Of a DNA stretch of 64,000 bases, positions 17,032-26,018 are shown piece by piece (the first letter of the stretch is position 1; the number at the start of each line of letters is the position of its first letter). The stretch comes from Mycolicibacillus trivialis. Its GTDB lineage: Bacteria > Actinomycetota > Actinomycetes > Mycobacteriales > Mycobacteriaceae. The notes under the pieces are model-generated. The model searched no databases, was not told the origin of the DNA, and saw nothing but the letters and a program-made list of their open reading frames with translations. Location of the stretch: assembly GCF_002102395.1 (NCBI RefSeq), contig NZ_LQPZ01000012.1:124001-188000 (forward strand). The letters are read 5' to 3'. The position numbers and the translations under genes are program-made.

Positions 17032-19020
17032 CTACATCGGGGCGTTGGCGGGCTGGAAGTCCCCGGAGCTGTCGGCCTCCTCCTCCGCGCGGATGATGTG
17101 CACCACCGCGTTGATCAGCGCCAGGTGGGTGAAGGCCTGCGGGAAGTTGCCCAGGTGCCGGCCGGTGCGCGGCTCGATCTCCTCGGCGTACAGGTGCAGC
17201 GGGCTGGCGAAGGACAGCAGCCGCTCACACAGGTGCTTGGCGCGGCTGACCTCGTCGATCTCCACCAGCGCCGACACCAGCCAGAACGAGCAGATGGTGA
17301 ACGCGCCCTCCTCGCCGCTCAGTCCATCGTCGGTCTCCTCGACCCGGTAACGCAAGACCAGCCCGTCCTCGGTGAGCTCGTCGGCGATGGCCAGCACCGT
17401 GTTGCGGATCCGCTGGTCATCGGGCGGCAGGAACCGGGTCAGCACGGCCAGCAGCAGCGAGGCGTCCAACGCGTCCGATCCGTACCGCTGGGTGAGCACC
17501 CCGCGCTCGTCGACACCGTGCTCGAGGACGTCGGCCTTGATCTCGTCGGCGATCGCGCGCCACTGCTGGGCGTAGCTCTTCTCGCCCTGCACCTCGGCGA
17601 GCTTGGCGCCGCGGTCCAGCGCCACCCAGCACATGATCTTCGAGGAGGTGAAATGCTGCGGCTCGCCGCGCACTTCCCAGATCCCGCGGTCGGGCTCGCG
17701 CCAGTGCTTGATCGCCTCCTCCACCTGCTGCTTGAGCACCGGCCACAGCGCCTCGGGGATCTGTTCGCGCGACTTGGCGTGCAGGTACACCGAATCGAGC
17801 ATGGTGCCCCAGATGTCGTGCTGGCGCTGGTTGTAGGCGCCGTTGCCGATCCGCACCGGCCGGGCGTTGTCGTAGCCCGACAGGTGGCTGAGTTCCTCCT
17901 CCTCGAGTTGGCGTTCCCCGCCGACCCCGTACATCACCTGCAGCGGGTGCCGCTCGCCGTTGTTGGCGCCGGACACGTCGGCGATGAACGCGAAGAAGTC
18001 GTCGGCTTCCCGGTCCAGTCCCAGGGTGTACAGGCCCCACAGCGCGAACGTCGAGTCGCGGATCCAGGCGTAGCGGTAGTCCCAGTTGCGTTCGCCCTGC
18101 GGCGTCTCGGGCAGCGACGTGGTGCTCGCCGCCAGCAGCGCGCCGGTCGGGGAGTAGGTCAGCCCCTTGAGCGTCAGCGCGCTGCGCTGCAGGTAGGAGC
18201 GCCACGGGTGGTCGGGGAAGTCGCCGATGTTGATCCACTGCCGCCAGCACTCGGTGGTGTTCCACAGTTTCTCGGCGGCCTCCTCGTAGGTCTGCGGCGC
18301 CGGGTGCTTCGACCAGCTCAACGCCACGAAGACATTGTCGCCCTCCTTCAGCCGGGTGCGGGCCCGCGCCTCGCGTCCCTCCAGACCGATGCGCAGGTTG
18401 GTGGTCAGCCGCAGCATCGGGTGGGCGTCGGGGTTGGTCTTGGCGCGGGCCACCGCCTCGCCGTACGCGGATGCCGAGTACTCCCAGTAGCCACCGATCC
18501 GGTGGTAGTCGAACGCCGGCTCGCAGCTCATCATCAACTCGACGGTGCCGCTGACACAGCGGACACTGCGCAGCAGAATGTGTTCGGCGTCCCAGTCCAT
18601 TGGGGTGCGCCGGTGGGTGCGAGAGCGGGTCTCGATGTCATGCCACGGACCCATCACCAGCGCATCGCGCACGATGAGCCAGCCGGTGTGGGTCTGCCAG
18701 GTGGTCTCCAGGATCAGGCTGCCCGGCAGGTAGCGCCGCGCCGAGGGAACCGAAACCCCGTAGGGGCCGATCCGGAAATGACCGGCGCTGCGGTCGAGCA
18801 TCGCGCCGAACACGCTGGGGGAGTCCGGGCGCGGCACGCACAACCACTCCACCGAACCGGCCGCCGAGATCAGGCAGGTGGTCTCGCAGTCGGAGAGGAA
18901 GGCGTAGTCGGCGATCGGCGGGAACGGGTTGCGCAGCCCGCCGACGGCCTCGGGCACCGGTTCGGTGACCGCGTGCGGCGGTGGTGGGGCGTCGCTGGCC
19001 GGCTGGACATGCATAACCAT
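17032..19020 (-). CDS. treH: Trehalase, glycoside hydrolase family 15
   Basis: A 662-residue GH15 enzyme matching Rv2402 and the M. smegmatis trehalase. Those enzymes split trehalose to two glucose molecules and need phosphate and magnesium. Visible family blocks are the N-terminal FPPIADYAFLSDCETTCLIS and WLCVPRPDSPSVFG, the central NWDYRYAWIRDSTFALWGLY with its catalytic-region acids, and the C-terminal EEIEPRTGRHLGNFPQAFTH. I chose the ATG at 19020 (MVMHVQPAS) because the M. smegmatis protein starts at the same point; a GTG 12 codons upstream is possible. It marks the right border of the island. Confidence 0.88.
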   Translation of the reverse strand: MVMHVQPASDAPPPPHAVTEPVPEAVGGLRNPFPPIADYAFLSDCETTCLISAAGSVEWLCVPRPDSPSVFGAMLDRSAGHFRIGPYGVSVPSARRYLPGSLILETTWQTHTGWLIVRDALVMGPWHDIETRSRTHRRTPMDWDAEHILLRSVRCVSGTVELMMSCEPAFDYHRIGGYWEYSASAYGEAVARAKTNPDAHPMLRLTTNLRIGLEGREARARTRLKEGDNVFVALSWSKHPAPQTYEEAAEKLWNTTECWRQWINIGDFPDHPWRSYLQRSALTLKGLTYSPTGALLAASTTSLPETPQGERNWDYRYAWIRDSTFALWGLYTLGLDREADDFFAFIADVSGANNGERHPLQVMYGVGGERQLEEEELSHLSGYDNARPVRIGNGAYNQRQHDIWGTMLDSVYLHAKSREQIPEALWPVLKQQVEEAIKHWREPDRGIWEVRGEPQHFTSSKIMCWVALDRGAKLAEVQGEKSYAQQWRAIADEIKADVLEHGVDERGVLTQRYGSDALDASLLLAVLTRFLPPDDQRIRNTVLAIADELTEDGLVLRYRVEETDDGLSGEEGAFTICSFWLVSALVEIDEVSRAKHLCERLLSFASPLHLYAEEIEPRTGRHLGNFPQAFTHLALINAVVHIIRAEEEADSSGDFQPANAPM

Positions 19021-19074
19021 GCCGACATCATCTTCGCTAAACGCCGCAGAGTCCACCGGCCGCGCGGTGGGCGG

Positions 19075-20313
19075 TCAGCGGCGCGGCCGGCGGGCGAACG
19101 CGGGGGCGTGCTCGGGCAGCGGTCCGACGGCCACCGCGTAGCCCGCCCAACGCTGCAGACGGGGCGACCGGCCGGCCAGCCGGACCAGCAGTGGCGGCGC
19201 CGGATCCGCCGTGGTGACGGCCACCGCGATGACCCTGGCGTGCAGCACCCGCTGCACGGTCTGCACCAGCACCGTCGGCAGCCAGCGGCGCGCCTGCACC
19301 CGCAGGAGGTGGCGGCCGGCGACCCGGCCGCGGCGTAACGGCGGGGCCAGGATGCGGGCCGCGGCCACCGCGTCGGCGACCGCGAGATTGATGCCCACCC
19401 CGCCGACCGGCGACATCGCGTGCGCGGCGTCCCCCAGCAGCAGAACCCCCGGACGGAACCAGCGGCGCAGCCGGTTGAGCTGCACGTCGAGCAGTTTGAC
19501 CTCGTCGAAGGAGCTCAGCGCGTCGACCCGGTCGGCCAGCCACGGCACCTGTGCGACCAGCGCCCGCTGGAGCGCCTCGATTCCGGCGGCGCGCAGTTCG
19601 GCATCGCGTCCCTTGGGGATGAGGTAGGCGATCTGGTAGTAGTCGCGGCGGTCGATCATGATGACCGCCCGCCCGGCGTCGAGCACCCCGGCCAGCCCGG
19701 CGGGGTCGCTGTCGCGGCGCGGCAGCCGGAACCACCACACGTCCATCGGGACGCCGAACCGCCGCGGTGCGGCGCCCAGCGCCTGCCGCACCGTCGAGGA
19801 CCGCCCGTCACAGGCCACGGTCAGCGGCGCGTGCAACCGGCGGATCCGCCCGTCGACGTCGCGGTAGCGCACCCCGGTCACCCGTGCGCCGTCACGCAGC
19901 ACGTCGACCACCTCGGCGTTGCGCAGCAGCCGGAAACCCGGCTCGGCGGCGGCCGCCCCCGCCAGCAGTTCCAAAAAGTCCCACTGCGGCACCAGCGCGA
20001 TGTGGGGGTGGGGGCCGCGGATCGCGCCGACGTCGACGGTGACCGGGACCCCCTGCACCCTCAGCACGATCGAGTCGATCCTCCGCTGCGGCAGCTCGGC
20101 GAACCGGTCGCCGAGTCCGAGCTCGTCGAGCAGTAGCAGGGTGCTGGCGTGCACGGTGTCACCGCGGAAATCGCGCAGGAAATCGGCGTGCTTCTCCAAG
20201 ACGGTCACCGCCACGCCGGCGCGGGCGAGCAGCAACGCGAGCACCATTCCGGCCGGGCCGCCGCCGGCGATCACCACGCCGGTCGTTTCGTCGGTGGCGG
20301 CCTCGGCGGACAT
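19075..20313 (-). CDS. FAD-dependent aromatic-hydroxylase-type oxidoreductase
   Basis: A 412-residue flavoprotein of the p-hydroxybenzoate hydroxylase fold. GVVIAGGGPAGMVLALLLARAGVAVTVLE (residues about 12-40) is the FAD dinucleotide fold with its terminal acidic residue. A DG-type motif (VACDGRSSTVRQ) lies in the middle, and LLGDAAHAMSPVGGVGINLAVADA near residue 290 binds the FAD ribityl and pyrophosphate. The substrate is unknown; it resembles monooxygenases acting on aromatic or polyketide compounds. It ends 54 bases from the trehalase start on the same strand and is divergent from the small membrane genes. Confidence 0.82.
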   Translation of the reverse strand: MSAEAATDETTGVVIAGGGPAGMVLALLLARAGVAVTVLEKHADFLRDFRGDTVHASTLLLLDELGLGDRFAELPQRRIDSIVLRVQGVPVTVDVGAIRGPHPHIALVPQWDFLELLAGAAAAEPGFRLLRNAEVVDVLRDGARVTGVRYRDVDGRIRRLHAPLTVACDGRSSTVRQALGAAPRRFGVPMDVWWFRLPRRDSDPAGLAGVLDAGRAVIMIDRRDYYQIAYLIPKGRDAELRAAGIEALQRALVAQVPWLADRVDALSSFDEVKLLDVQLNRLRRWFRPGVLLLGDAAHAMSPVGGVGINLAVADAVAAARILAPPLRRGRVAGRHLLRVQARRWLPTVLVQTVQRVLHARVIAVAVTTADPAPPLLVRLAGRSPRLQRWAGYAVAVGPLPEHAPAFARRPRR

Positions 20314-20353
20314 CTCCAGATGGTTGCACGTTGGTGCCGACGGCCGCGACCCC

Positions 20354-20359
20354 TAGGGT
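20354..20359 (+). promoter_or_regulatory. -10 element (TAGGGT) for the leaderless small membrane protein
   Basis: TAGGGT matches TANNNT and lies exactly 7 bases before the GTG at 20367. This favours that start over the GTG at 20358, which would fall inside the promoter. Confidence 0.45.
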
Positions 20360-20366
20360 GGAGACC

Positions 20367-20567
20367 GTGGACGGCTTCCTCAGTTGGTGGGACGGCGTGG
20401 AGTTGTGGCTCTCCGGCCTCGGGTTCGGGCTGCAGACCATCGTGGTCATCCCGATCGTGTTGTTGCTGTCCTACGGTGTGGCGGTGCTGCTCGACGGGCT
20501 GCTGGGCAACGGCATCTGGCTGATGCACCGCGCCAGGCACCTCGATGAGACGAAGCGGCCGTCGTGA
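20367..20567 (+). CDS. Small membrane protein (66 residues)
   Basis: A 66-residue protein with one or two hydrophobic segments. An amphipathic stretch (FLSWWDGVELWLSGLGFGL) is followed by a clear helix (QTIVVIPIVLLLSYGVAVLLDGLL), then a basic tail. It matches the position and size of the small conserved membrane protein beside Rv2401 in M. tuberculosis. The function is unknown. GTG 20367 is chosen from the leaderless promoter geometry. Its stop overlaps the start of a 28-residue membrane peptide (GTGA). Both lie upstream of the sulfate-transport leader peptide, but I have no evidence of a role in sulfur metabolism. Confidence 0.7.
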   Translation: MDGFLSWWDGVELWLSGLGFGLQTIVVIPIVLLLSYGVAVLLDGLLGNGIWLMHRARHLDETKRPS

Positions 20568-20650
20568 AACCGATGCCGCGCTCCCGGGTCACCCTCGTCC
20601 TGGTGGGGCTGATCGTGCTGGTGATCCTCACCTGGCTGCTGACCCGCTGA
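20564..20650 (+). CDS. 28-residue single-helix membrane peptide
   Basis: GTG at 20564 overlaps the stop of the 66-residue gene by four bases (GTGA). It encodes MKPMPRSRV followed by an unbroken hydrophobic helix (TLVLVGLIVLVILTWLL) and TR. The overlap, the positive-inside N terminus and the absence of charged residues in the helix argue for a real translated peptide. It may be a regulator or partner of the upstream small membrane protein. No homologue is known to me. Confidence 0.5.
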   Translation: MKPMPRSRVTLVLVGLIVLVILTWLLTR

Positions 20651-20675
20651 GCGGCGTCGGCGCGCCGGATTCTGT

Positions 20676-20681
20676 TAGGCT
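20676..20681 (+). promoter_or_regulatory. -10 element (TAGGCT) for the sulfate-uptake operon
   Basis: TAGGCT lies 7 bases before the ATG of the cysteine-rich leader peptide at 20689. This is the geometry of a leaderless transcript, so the mRNA would begin at or beside that ATG. Confidence 0.55.
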
Positions 20682-20688
20682 TCCCGCC

Positions 20689-20781
20689 ATGTGCGCAGCC
20701 CCCGGTCGAGTGACGTGCCGTGTCCCGGCGCGCCCGCCGGTGATGGTCTGCGCGGCCACCGATGTGGACTGTTGCCGCTGA
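20689..20781 (+). CDS. Cysteine-rich leader peptide of the sulfate-transport operon
   Basis: A 30-residue ORF with cysteines at positions 2, 10, 21, 28 and 29, ending DVDCCR before TGA. It starts without a leader 7 bases after a -10 box and precedes subI by 115 bases. Leaderless polycysteine short ORFs before sulfur operons in M. smegmatis act as cysteine-responsive attenuators: when Cys-tRNA is scarce, ribosomes stall and the downstream genes are expressed. The same job is inferred here. In the leader TTCCGG (20829-20834) could pair with CCGGAA (20881-20886), part of the weak subI ribosome site. Confidence 0.75.
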   Translation: MCAAPGRVTCRVPARPPVMVCAATDVDCCR

Positions 20782-20896
20782 CCGGCACCCCCGCTTGCGG
20801 TCCGGTGCTCCGAGGCTGAGCGATTCCGTTCCGGCCCGGCGCCTCGAACGCAGTCGCGCGCCCGCTGTCGCCGAAGCCACCCGGAAAGGTCCCCCG

Positions 20897-21910
20897 ATGC
20901 TCGCTCCCCGCGCCACCGTACTGGCGGTCGTTGCCGCCCTGCTCGCCGCCTGCGGCGGTGGCCCCAGCGATGTGGTCGGCGCCAGCGGACTCAAGGACGC
21001 CCACACCAGGATCACCCTGGTCAGCTACGCGGTGCCCGAGCCCGGCTGGAGCAAGGTCATCCCGGCGTTCAACGACTCCGAGGAGGGCGACGGCATCGAG
21101 GTGACCGCCTCCTACGGCGCCTCGGCGGACCAGTCGCGCGGCGTGGCCGACGGCAAGCCCGCCGACGTGGTCAACTTCTCCGCCGAACCCGACATCACCC
21201 GCCTGGTCGACGCGGGCAAGGTCTCCCCGTCCTGGAACCAGGACGCCACCAAGGGCGTCCCGTTCGGTTCGGTGGTGGCGCTGGTGGTGCGCGAAGGTAA
21301 CCCGAAGAACATCCGGGACTGGGACGACCTGCTGCGCCCCGGGATCGAGGTCATCACTCCCAGCCCGCTCAGTTCCGGCTCGGCGAAGTGGAACCTGCTG
21401 GCGCCCTACGCGGTCAAGAGCGACGCCGGCAAGAACCCGCAAGCCGGACTGGATTTCGTGACCCGCCTGGTCAACGACCATGTCACGTTGCGTCCGGCGT
21501 CGGGCCGGGAAGCCACCGACGTGTTCGTGCAGGGCAGCGGCGACGTCTTGATCAGCTACGAGAACGAGGCGATCGAGGCCCGACGGCAAGGCAAACAGGT
21601 CGAGCATGTGGTGCCGGAGCAGACCTTCAAGATCGACAACCCGGTGGCGGTGCTGACCACCAGCAGACATCTTTCGGCAGCGACGGCGTTCAAGAACTTC
21701 CTGTACACGCCGACCGCGCAGCGGCTTTGGGCGCAGGCCGGTTTCCGCCCGGTGGACCCGGCGGTCATCGCCGAGTACCGCGACCGGTTCCCGGCGCCGA
21801 AACGGCTGTTCACCATCGCCGACCTGGGCGGCTGGGAGGTGGTCGACCCGCAACTGTTCGCCAAGAACACCGGGTCGATCACCGCCGTCTACCTCGAGGC
21901 GACCGGATGA
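20897..21910 (+). CDS. subI: Sulfate-binding lipoprotein SubI
   Basis: Extracytoplasmic solute-binding protein of the sulfate ABC importer (Rv2400c-like), 337 residues. Residues 1-18 are a lipoprotein signal peptide with lipobox LAAC and the lipidated cysteine at 19. The mature part follows the sulfate-binding protein pattern: LVSYAVPEPGWSKVIPAF, YGASADQSR, NFSAEPDITRLV and VTPSPLSSGSAKW-like residues around the ligand. The ATG at 20897 is preceded by GGAAAGG. It is the first gene of the subI-cysT-cysW-cysA operon, behind the cysteine-rich leader. The next gene overlaps its stop by four bases. Confidence 0.93.
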   Translation: MLAPRATVLAVVAALLAACGGGPSDVVGASGLKDAHTRITLVSYAVPEPGWSKVIPAFNDSEEGDGIEVTASYGASADQSRGVADGKPADVVNFSAEPDITRLVDAGKVSPSWNQDATKGVPFGSVVALVVREGNPKNIRDWDDLLRPGIEVITPSPLSSGSAKWNLLAPYAVKSDAGKNPQAGLDFVTRLVNDHVTLRPASGREATDVFVQGSGDVLISYENEAIEARRQGKQVEHVVPEQTFKIDNPVAVLTTSRHLSAATAFKNFLYTPTAQRLWAQAGFRPVDPAVIAEYRDRFPAPKRLFTIADLGGWEVVDPQLFAKNTGSITAVYLEATG

Positions 21911-22740
21911 GCCTGACCGCGACGCTCGAGCGCCCGCCGGCGCCGCTGCGACGGAGTACCACCGGGCTTCGGGTCGGCATGGCCACCGGCTGGCTGTCGG
22001 TGATCGTGCTGTTACCGCTGGCGGCGATCGTGTGGCAGGCCGCTGACGCCGGCCCGGATGCGTTCGTCTCGGCGGTCACCTCCAAGGCGGCGCTGGAGTC
22101 GTTTCGGGTCACCGTCACCATCGCCACCGGCGTCACCGCGCTGAACCTCGTCTTCGGACTGTTGATCGCCTGGGTGCTGGTGCGCGACGAGTTCCCCGGA
22201 AAACGGTTGGTGGAGACGGTCATCGACCTGCCGTTCGCGTTGCCCACCATCGTCGCCAGCCTGGTGATGCTCGCACTGTACGGACCCAACAGCCCCATCG
22301 ACGTGCATCTGCAGCACACCGGGTGGGGCGTGGGCGTCGCGCTTGCCTTCGTCACCTGCCCGTTCGTGGTGCGCACCGTCCAACCGGTGCTGCTGGAGAT
22401 CGACCGCGAAGCCGAGGAGGCCGCCGCGTCGCTGGGCGCCGGACCCGGGACCGTCTTCCGCGCCGTGGTGCTGCCGTCGCTGGCGCCGGCGCTGCTCACC
22501 GGCGCGGGTCTGGCGTTCTCCCGGGCGATCGGTGAATTCGGTTCGGTGGTGTTGATCGGAGGGGCGATCCCCGGCAAGACCGAGGTGTCCTCGCAGTGGA
22601 TCAGGACGCTGATCGAAAACGACGACCGAGCCGGCGCTGCCGCGATCTCGGTGGTGCTGCTGACGATCTCGTTCACGGTGCTGTTGTTGCTGCGTCTGGT
22701 CGGCACCCGGGTCGCGCGCCAGGAGGAACAGACCGCATGA
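21907..22740 (+). CDS. cysT: Sulfate ABC transporter permease CysT
   Basis: A 277-residue inner-membrane permease with about six hydrophobic segments. The ABC permease EAA loop is visible at EEAAASLGAGPGTVFRAVVLPSLAPALLTG (about residues 175-204), which docks on CysA. FARTIGEFG-like sequence (AFSRAIGEFGSVVLIGG) follows, as in other sulfate and molybdate permeases. The ATG at 21907 overlaps the subI stop (ATGA). Matches Rv2399c in order and size. It forms the channel with CysW. Confidence 0.92.
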   Translation: MSLTATLERPPAPLRRSTTGLRVGMATGWLSVIVLLPLAAIVWQAADAGPDAFVSAVTSKAALESFRVTVTIATGVTALNLVFGLLIAWVLVRDEFPGKRLVETVIDLPFALPTIVASLVMLALYGPNSPIDVHLQHTGWGVGVALAFVTCPFVVRTVQPVLLEIDREAEEAAASLGAGPGTVFRAVVLPSLAPALLTGAGLAFSRAIGEFGSVVLIGGAIPGKTEVSSQWIRTLIENDDRAGAAAISVVLLTISFTVLLLLRLVGTRVARQEEQTA

Positions 22741-23549
22741 CCCTGTCCACACCGGTGCGCCTGGTGCTGCGGTGGCTGGCGCTGGCTTACATCCTCGCGC
22801 TGCTGGTGGTACCCGTCTCGCTGATCCTGTGGCGCACTTTCCAGCCCGGGCTGAGCCAGTTCGTCGCCTACATCACCACTCCGGCGGCGATCGCGGCGCT
22901 GGACCTGTCGCTGCTGGTGGTGGCCATCGTGGTGCCGCTCAACGTGATCTTCGGCGTTCCGACCGCGCTGGTGTTGGCGCGCAACAAGTTCCGTGGCAAG
23001 GGCCTGCTGCAGGCGGTGATCGACCTGCCGTTCGCGGTGTCGCCGGTGGTGGTCGGTGTCGCGCTGATCGTGCTGTGGGGGTCAGCCGGGGCGCTGGGGT
23101 TCGTGGAGAACAACCTCGGATTCAAGATCATCTTCGGTCTGCCCGGCATCGTGCTGGCCAGCGTCTTCGTCACCTGCCCGTTCGTGGTGCGTGAGGTCGA
23201 ACCGGTGCTGCGTGAACTGGGCACCGATCAGGAGGAGGCCGCCGCCACCCTGGGTGCCAACAGTTGGCAGACGTTCTGGCGCATCACGGTGCCGGCGATC
23301 CGGTGGGGCCTGACCTACGGGATCGTGCTCAGCGTTGCCCGCACCCTCGGCGAGTACGGCGCGGTGCTGATGGTGTCGTCGAACCTGCCCGGAACCTCGC
23401 AGACCCTCACGCTGCTGGTCTCCGACCGGTACAGCCGCGGTGAGGAATACGGCGCCTATGCGCTGTCGACACTGTTGATGGGGGTCGCGGTGCTGGTCCT
23501 GGTCGTCCAGGTGGTCCTCGACGCCCGGCGGGGGAGGGCGTCCGCGTGA
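22737..23549 (+). CDS. cysW: Sulfate ABC transporter permease CysW
   Basis: A 270-residue permease paired with CysT. It has the EAA loop [27 protein letters not shown] and the downstream [21 protein letters not shown] typical of CysW. About six membrane segments are visible, the first at residues 12-32. The ATG at 22737 overlaps the cysT stop. Matches Rv2398c. Membrane partner of CysT, coupled to CysA at the cytoplasmic face. Confidence 0.92.
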   Translation: MTLSTPVRLVLRWLALAYILALLVVPVSLILWRTFQPGLSQFVAYITTPAAIAALDLSLLVVAIVVPLNVIFGVPTALVLARNKFRGKGLLQAVIDLPFAVSPVVVGVALIVLWGSAGALGFVENNLGFKIIFGLPGIVLASVFVTCPFVVREVEPVLRELGTDQEEAAATLGANSWQTFWRITVPAIRWGLTYGIVLSVARTLGEYGAVLMVSSNLPGTSQTLTLLVSDRYSRGEEYGAYALSTLLMGVAVLVLVVQVVLDARRGRASA

Positions 23550-23565
23550 ACAGGGAGAAGAGTTG

Positions 23566-24570
23566 ATGGTGGACGACGCGATCACGGTATCGGGTGCCAG
23601 CAAGCGCTACGGCGACTTCGTCGCGCTGGACAACGTCGACTTCACCGTGCCGCAGGGATCGCTCACCGCGTTGCTGGGCCCCAGCGGGTCGGGCAAATCG
23701 ACGCTGCTGCGCGCCATCGCCGGCCTCGACCACCCCGACAGCGGCACGATCACCATTCACGGCCGCGACGTGACCGGGGTGCCGCCGCAACAGCGCGGGA
23801 TCGGCTTCGTCTTCCAGCACTACGCCGCCTTCAAACACATGACGGTGCGCGGCAACGTCGCCTTCGGTCTGAAGATCCGGCACCGACCCAAAGCCGAGAT
23901 CGCCGCGAAGGTCGACAACCTGCTCGAGGTGGTCGGCCTGGCCGGATTTCAGGACCGCTATCCCAGCCAGTTGTCCGGTGGGCAGCGCCAGCGGATGGCT
24001 TTGGCGCGAGCGCTGGCCGTTGACCCCCAGGTGCTGTTGCTCGATGAGCCGTTCGGGGCGTTGGACGCCAAGGTTCGCGACGACCTGCGGGTCTGGTTGC
24101 GGCGCTTGCACGACGAGGTGCACGTCACCACCGTCCTGGTCACCCACGATCAGGCCGAGGCGCTGGACGTGGCCGGCCGGATCGCAGTGCTCAACCAGGG
24201 CCGCATCGAGCAGGTCGGCACCCCCGACGAGGTGTACGACGAGCCTGCCAACGCGTTCGTGATGTCGTTTCTGGGCCCGGTGTCCTCCCTCAACGGCAGC
24301 CTGGTGCGTCCGCACGACATCCGCGTGGGACGCACTCCCGAAATGGCCGTTGCGGCAGGCGGACCCGGCGCGCAGGCAGCGGTGTTGCGCGCCACCGTCA
24401 AACGGGTGGTGATGCTGGGCTTCGAGGTTCGGGTGGAACTGACCAACGCCGCCACCGGGGGAGCGTTCACCGCCCAGATCACCCGAGGGGACGCCGAGGC
24501 GCTGAAACTGAACGCCGGCGACACCGTCTACGTGCGGGCGACCCAGGTCTCGGCGCTCAGCGCGCCCTGA
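23566..24570 (+). CDS. cysA: Sulfate ABC transporter ATP-binding protein CysA
   Basis: A 334-residue ATPase that powers the CysT/CysW channel. Walker A is [13 protein letters not shown] near residue 36, the ABC signature is [15 protein letters not shown], Walker B is [12 protein letters not shown] and the H-loop is VTHDQAEA. After residue 240 comes a TOBE-like regulatory domain ([14 protein letters not shown]). The start is ATG 23566 with GGGAGAAGAG just upstream. It sits 16 bases after cysW and meets the che1-like gene tail to tail with a 3-base gap. Matches Rv2397c. Confidence 0.94.
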   Translation: MVDDAITVSGASKRYGDFVALDNVDFTVPQGSLTALLGPSGSGKSTLLRAIAGLDHPDSGTITIHGRDVTGVPPQQRGIGFVFQHYAAFKHMTVRGNVAFGLKIRHRPKAEIAAKVDNLLEVVGLAGFQDRYPSQLSGGQRQRMALARALAVDPQVLLLDEPFGALDAKVRDDLRVWLRRLHDEVHVTTVLVTHDQAEALDVAGRIAVLNQGRIEQVGTPDEVYDEPANAFVMSFLGPVSSLNGSLVRPHDIRVGRTPEMAVAAGGPGAQAAVLRATVKRVVMLGFEVRVELTNAATGGAFTAQITRGDAEALKLNAGDTVYVRATQVSALSAP

Positions 24571-24573
24571 CGG

Positions 24574-25290
24574 TCAGGCGGCGGCCACGTCGACCAGGGC
24601 GTCCTCGACCCGGTCGAGCACCGCGGCGGCCACCAGCCGGTGCGCCCCCAACGGTTCGGCCATCACCATCCCGGCGTCGCGGGCATAGCCGGCGACCCGG
24701 TCGGTGATCCGGCCGTGCGCCAGGAACCACGGCGCGACGGCGATCCGGGTGGCGCCGCGCTGGCGCAGTCGCTCGGCGGCCTCGGCGATCGACGGTCGCG
24801 CTCCGGTCGCGAAGCAGACCTCCGCACCGGCCCAACGGGTGCCGCGGGCGAGCGTGTCGGCAACCCGCGCGGTGCGGGCGTTGGCGTCCGGTTTCGACGA
24901 GCCGACCGCGGCCACCAGCACCCCGAGTCCGGCGTCGAACCGGGACACCCCGACCTCGCCCAGCCGTTGCCGCATCACCTGCAGGAGACGCTCGTCCTCG
25001 CCGAGCACGGCAGCCTGCCGGACGGACACCCCGGCGTCGACGATGAGGGCCGGGATGTCGATGCGGGCGTGGTAGGCCGCGGCCAACAGCAGTGGCGCGA
25101 CCACCACCCGGTCGTGCAGACCGGGGAGCTCGAGCAGCGCGTCCCGCAGATTCGGTGAGTTCTGCTCACAGAACGCCACCCGCACATCGAGTTCCGGGGA
25201 CACCCGGCGCAGATGCCCGGCGATCGCCCGGGTGTTGGCAGGCGAGCGCGGGTCCGCGCTACCGTGCGCGGTCAAGATGACGGTGGTCAT
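24574..25290 (-). CDS. che1: Sirohydrochlorin chelatase family protein (CbiX/SirB type)
   Basis: A 238-residue two-domain chelatase resembling Rv2393. The first domain starts LTAHGSADPRSPANTRAI with the metal-binding histidine, and VVVAPLLLAAAYHARIDIP carries the second histidine. The second half repeats the fold (VLVAAVGSSKPDANARTARVA, VAPWFLAHGRITDRV). SirB-type enzymes insert iron into sirohydrochlorin to make siroheme, the cofactor of the sulfite reductase encoded two genes upstream, which fits this operon. Cobalt insertion for B12 is the alternative. The ATG at 25290 overlaps the cysH stop by four bases. Confidence 0.8.
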   Translation of the reverse strand: MTTVILTAHGSADPRSPANTRAIAGHLRRVSPELDVRVAFCEQNSPNLRDALLELPGLHDRVVVAPLLLAAAYHARIDIPALIVDAGVSVRQAAVLGEDERLLQVMRQRLGEVGVSRFDAGLGVLVAAVGSSKPDANARTARVADTLARGTRWAGAEVCFATGARPSIAEAAERLRQRGATRIAVAPWFLAHGRITDRVAGYARDAGMVMAEPLGAHRLVAAAVLDRVEDALVDVAAA

Positions 25291-26018
25291 GAGGCGTGCA
25301 GGCCGCACTCGATCTTGGCGCTGCCCTGCCAGCGGCCGCTGCGCGGGTCCGCGCCCTCGGCCGGTTTGGCGGTGCACGGGGCACACCCGATCGACGGGTA
25401 TCCCTCCTCGATCAGCGGGTTGACCAGCACGTTGTGCTCATCGATGTAGGCGGCCACGTCCTCGTCGCTCCACGCGGCGAGGGGGTTGATCTTGACCAGC
25501 TTGAACTGCTCGTCGAAGCTGATCAGCGGTGCGTTGGCGCGGGTGGGAGCCTCCACCCGGCGGATTCCGGTCACCCACGCGGCGAACCCGCGCAGTGCTT
25601 TGGTCAGCGGTTCGACCTTGCGCAGCCTGCAGCATTCCCCGGGGTTACGGGCGAACAGGTCCTTGCCCAGGGTCGCGTCCTGCTCGGCGACGGTCTGCTC
25701 GGGCGTGACGTTGAGGATCCGCACGTCGTAGACCGCCTCGACCGCGTCGCGGGTCCCCAGCGTCTCGGCGAAGTGGTATCCGGTGTCCAGGAACAACACC
25801 GGAACCCCGGGCCGTACCTTGGCGGCCAGATCCACCAGTACCGCGTCGGCCATGTTCGAGGCGACCACGTAGTTGCAGGTCGCACCACCGCGCGGACCGT
25901 TGACGCCGCCGAAATGCTCGTCGGTCCAGCGCAACAACTCGGTCGCGTCGGCGCCGTCGAGTTCGGCAGCGCCGCGGGCCGCCAGGTCGCGCAGGTGCTC
26001 CTCGCTCCAGCCGCTCAT
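25287..26018 (-). CDS. cysH: Phosphoadenylyl/adenylyl-sulfate reductase CysH
   Basis: A 243-residue reductase that turns activated sulfate into sulfite in the cytosol. The iron-sulfur cysteine motifs ECCRLRKVEPL and IGCAPCTAKP mark it as the [4Fe-4S] APS-reductase type used by mycobacteria (Rv2392). The C-terminal ECGLH carries the catalytic cysteine. LDTGYHFAETL binds the nucleotide. The ATG at 26018 overlaps the sirA stop (ATGA), so sulfite producer and consumer are translationally coupled. An in-frame extension upstream would fall inside sirA and is not supported. Confidence 0.94.
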   Translation of the reverse strand: MSGWSEEHLRDLAARGAAELDGADATELLRWTDEHFGGVNGPRGGATCNYVVASNMADAVLVDLAAKVRPGVPVLFLDTGYHFAETLGTRDAVEAVYDVRILNVTPEQTVAEQDATLGKDLFARNPGECCRLRKVEPLTKALRGFAAWVTGIRRVEAPTRANAPLISFDEQFKLVKINPLAAWSDEDVAAYIDEHNVLVNPLIEEGYPSIGCAPCTAKPAEGADPRSGRWQGSAKIECGLHAS

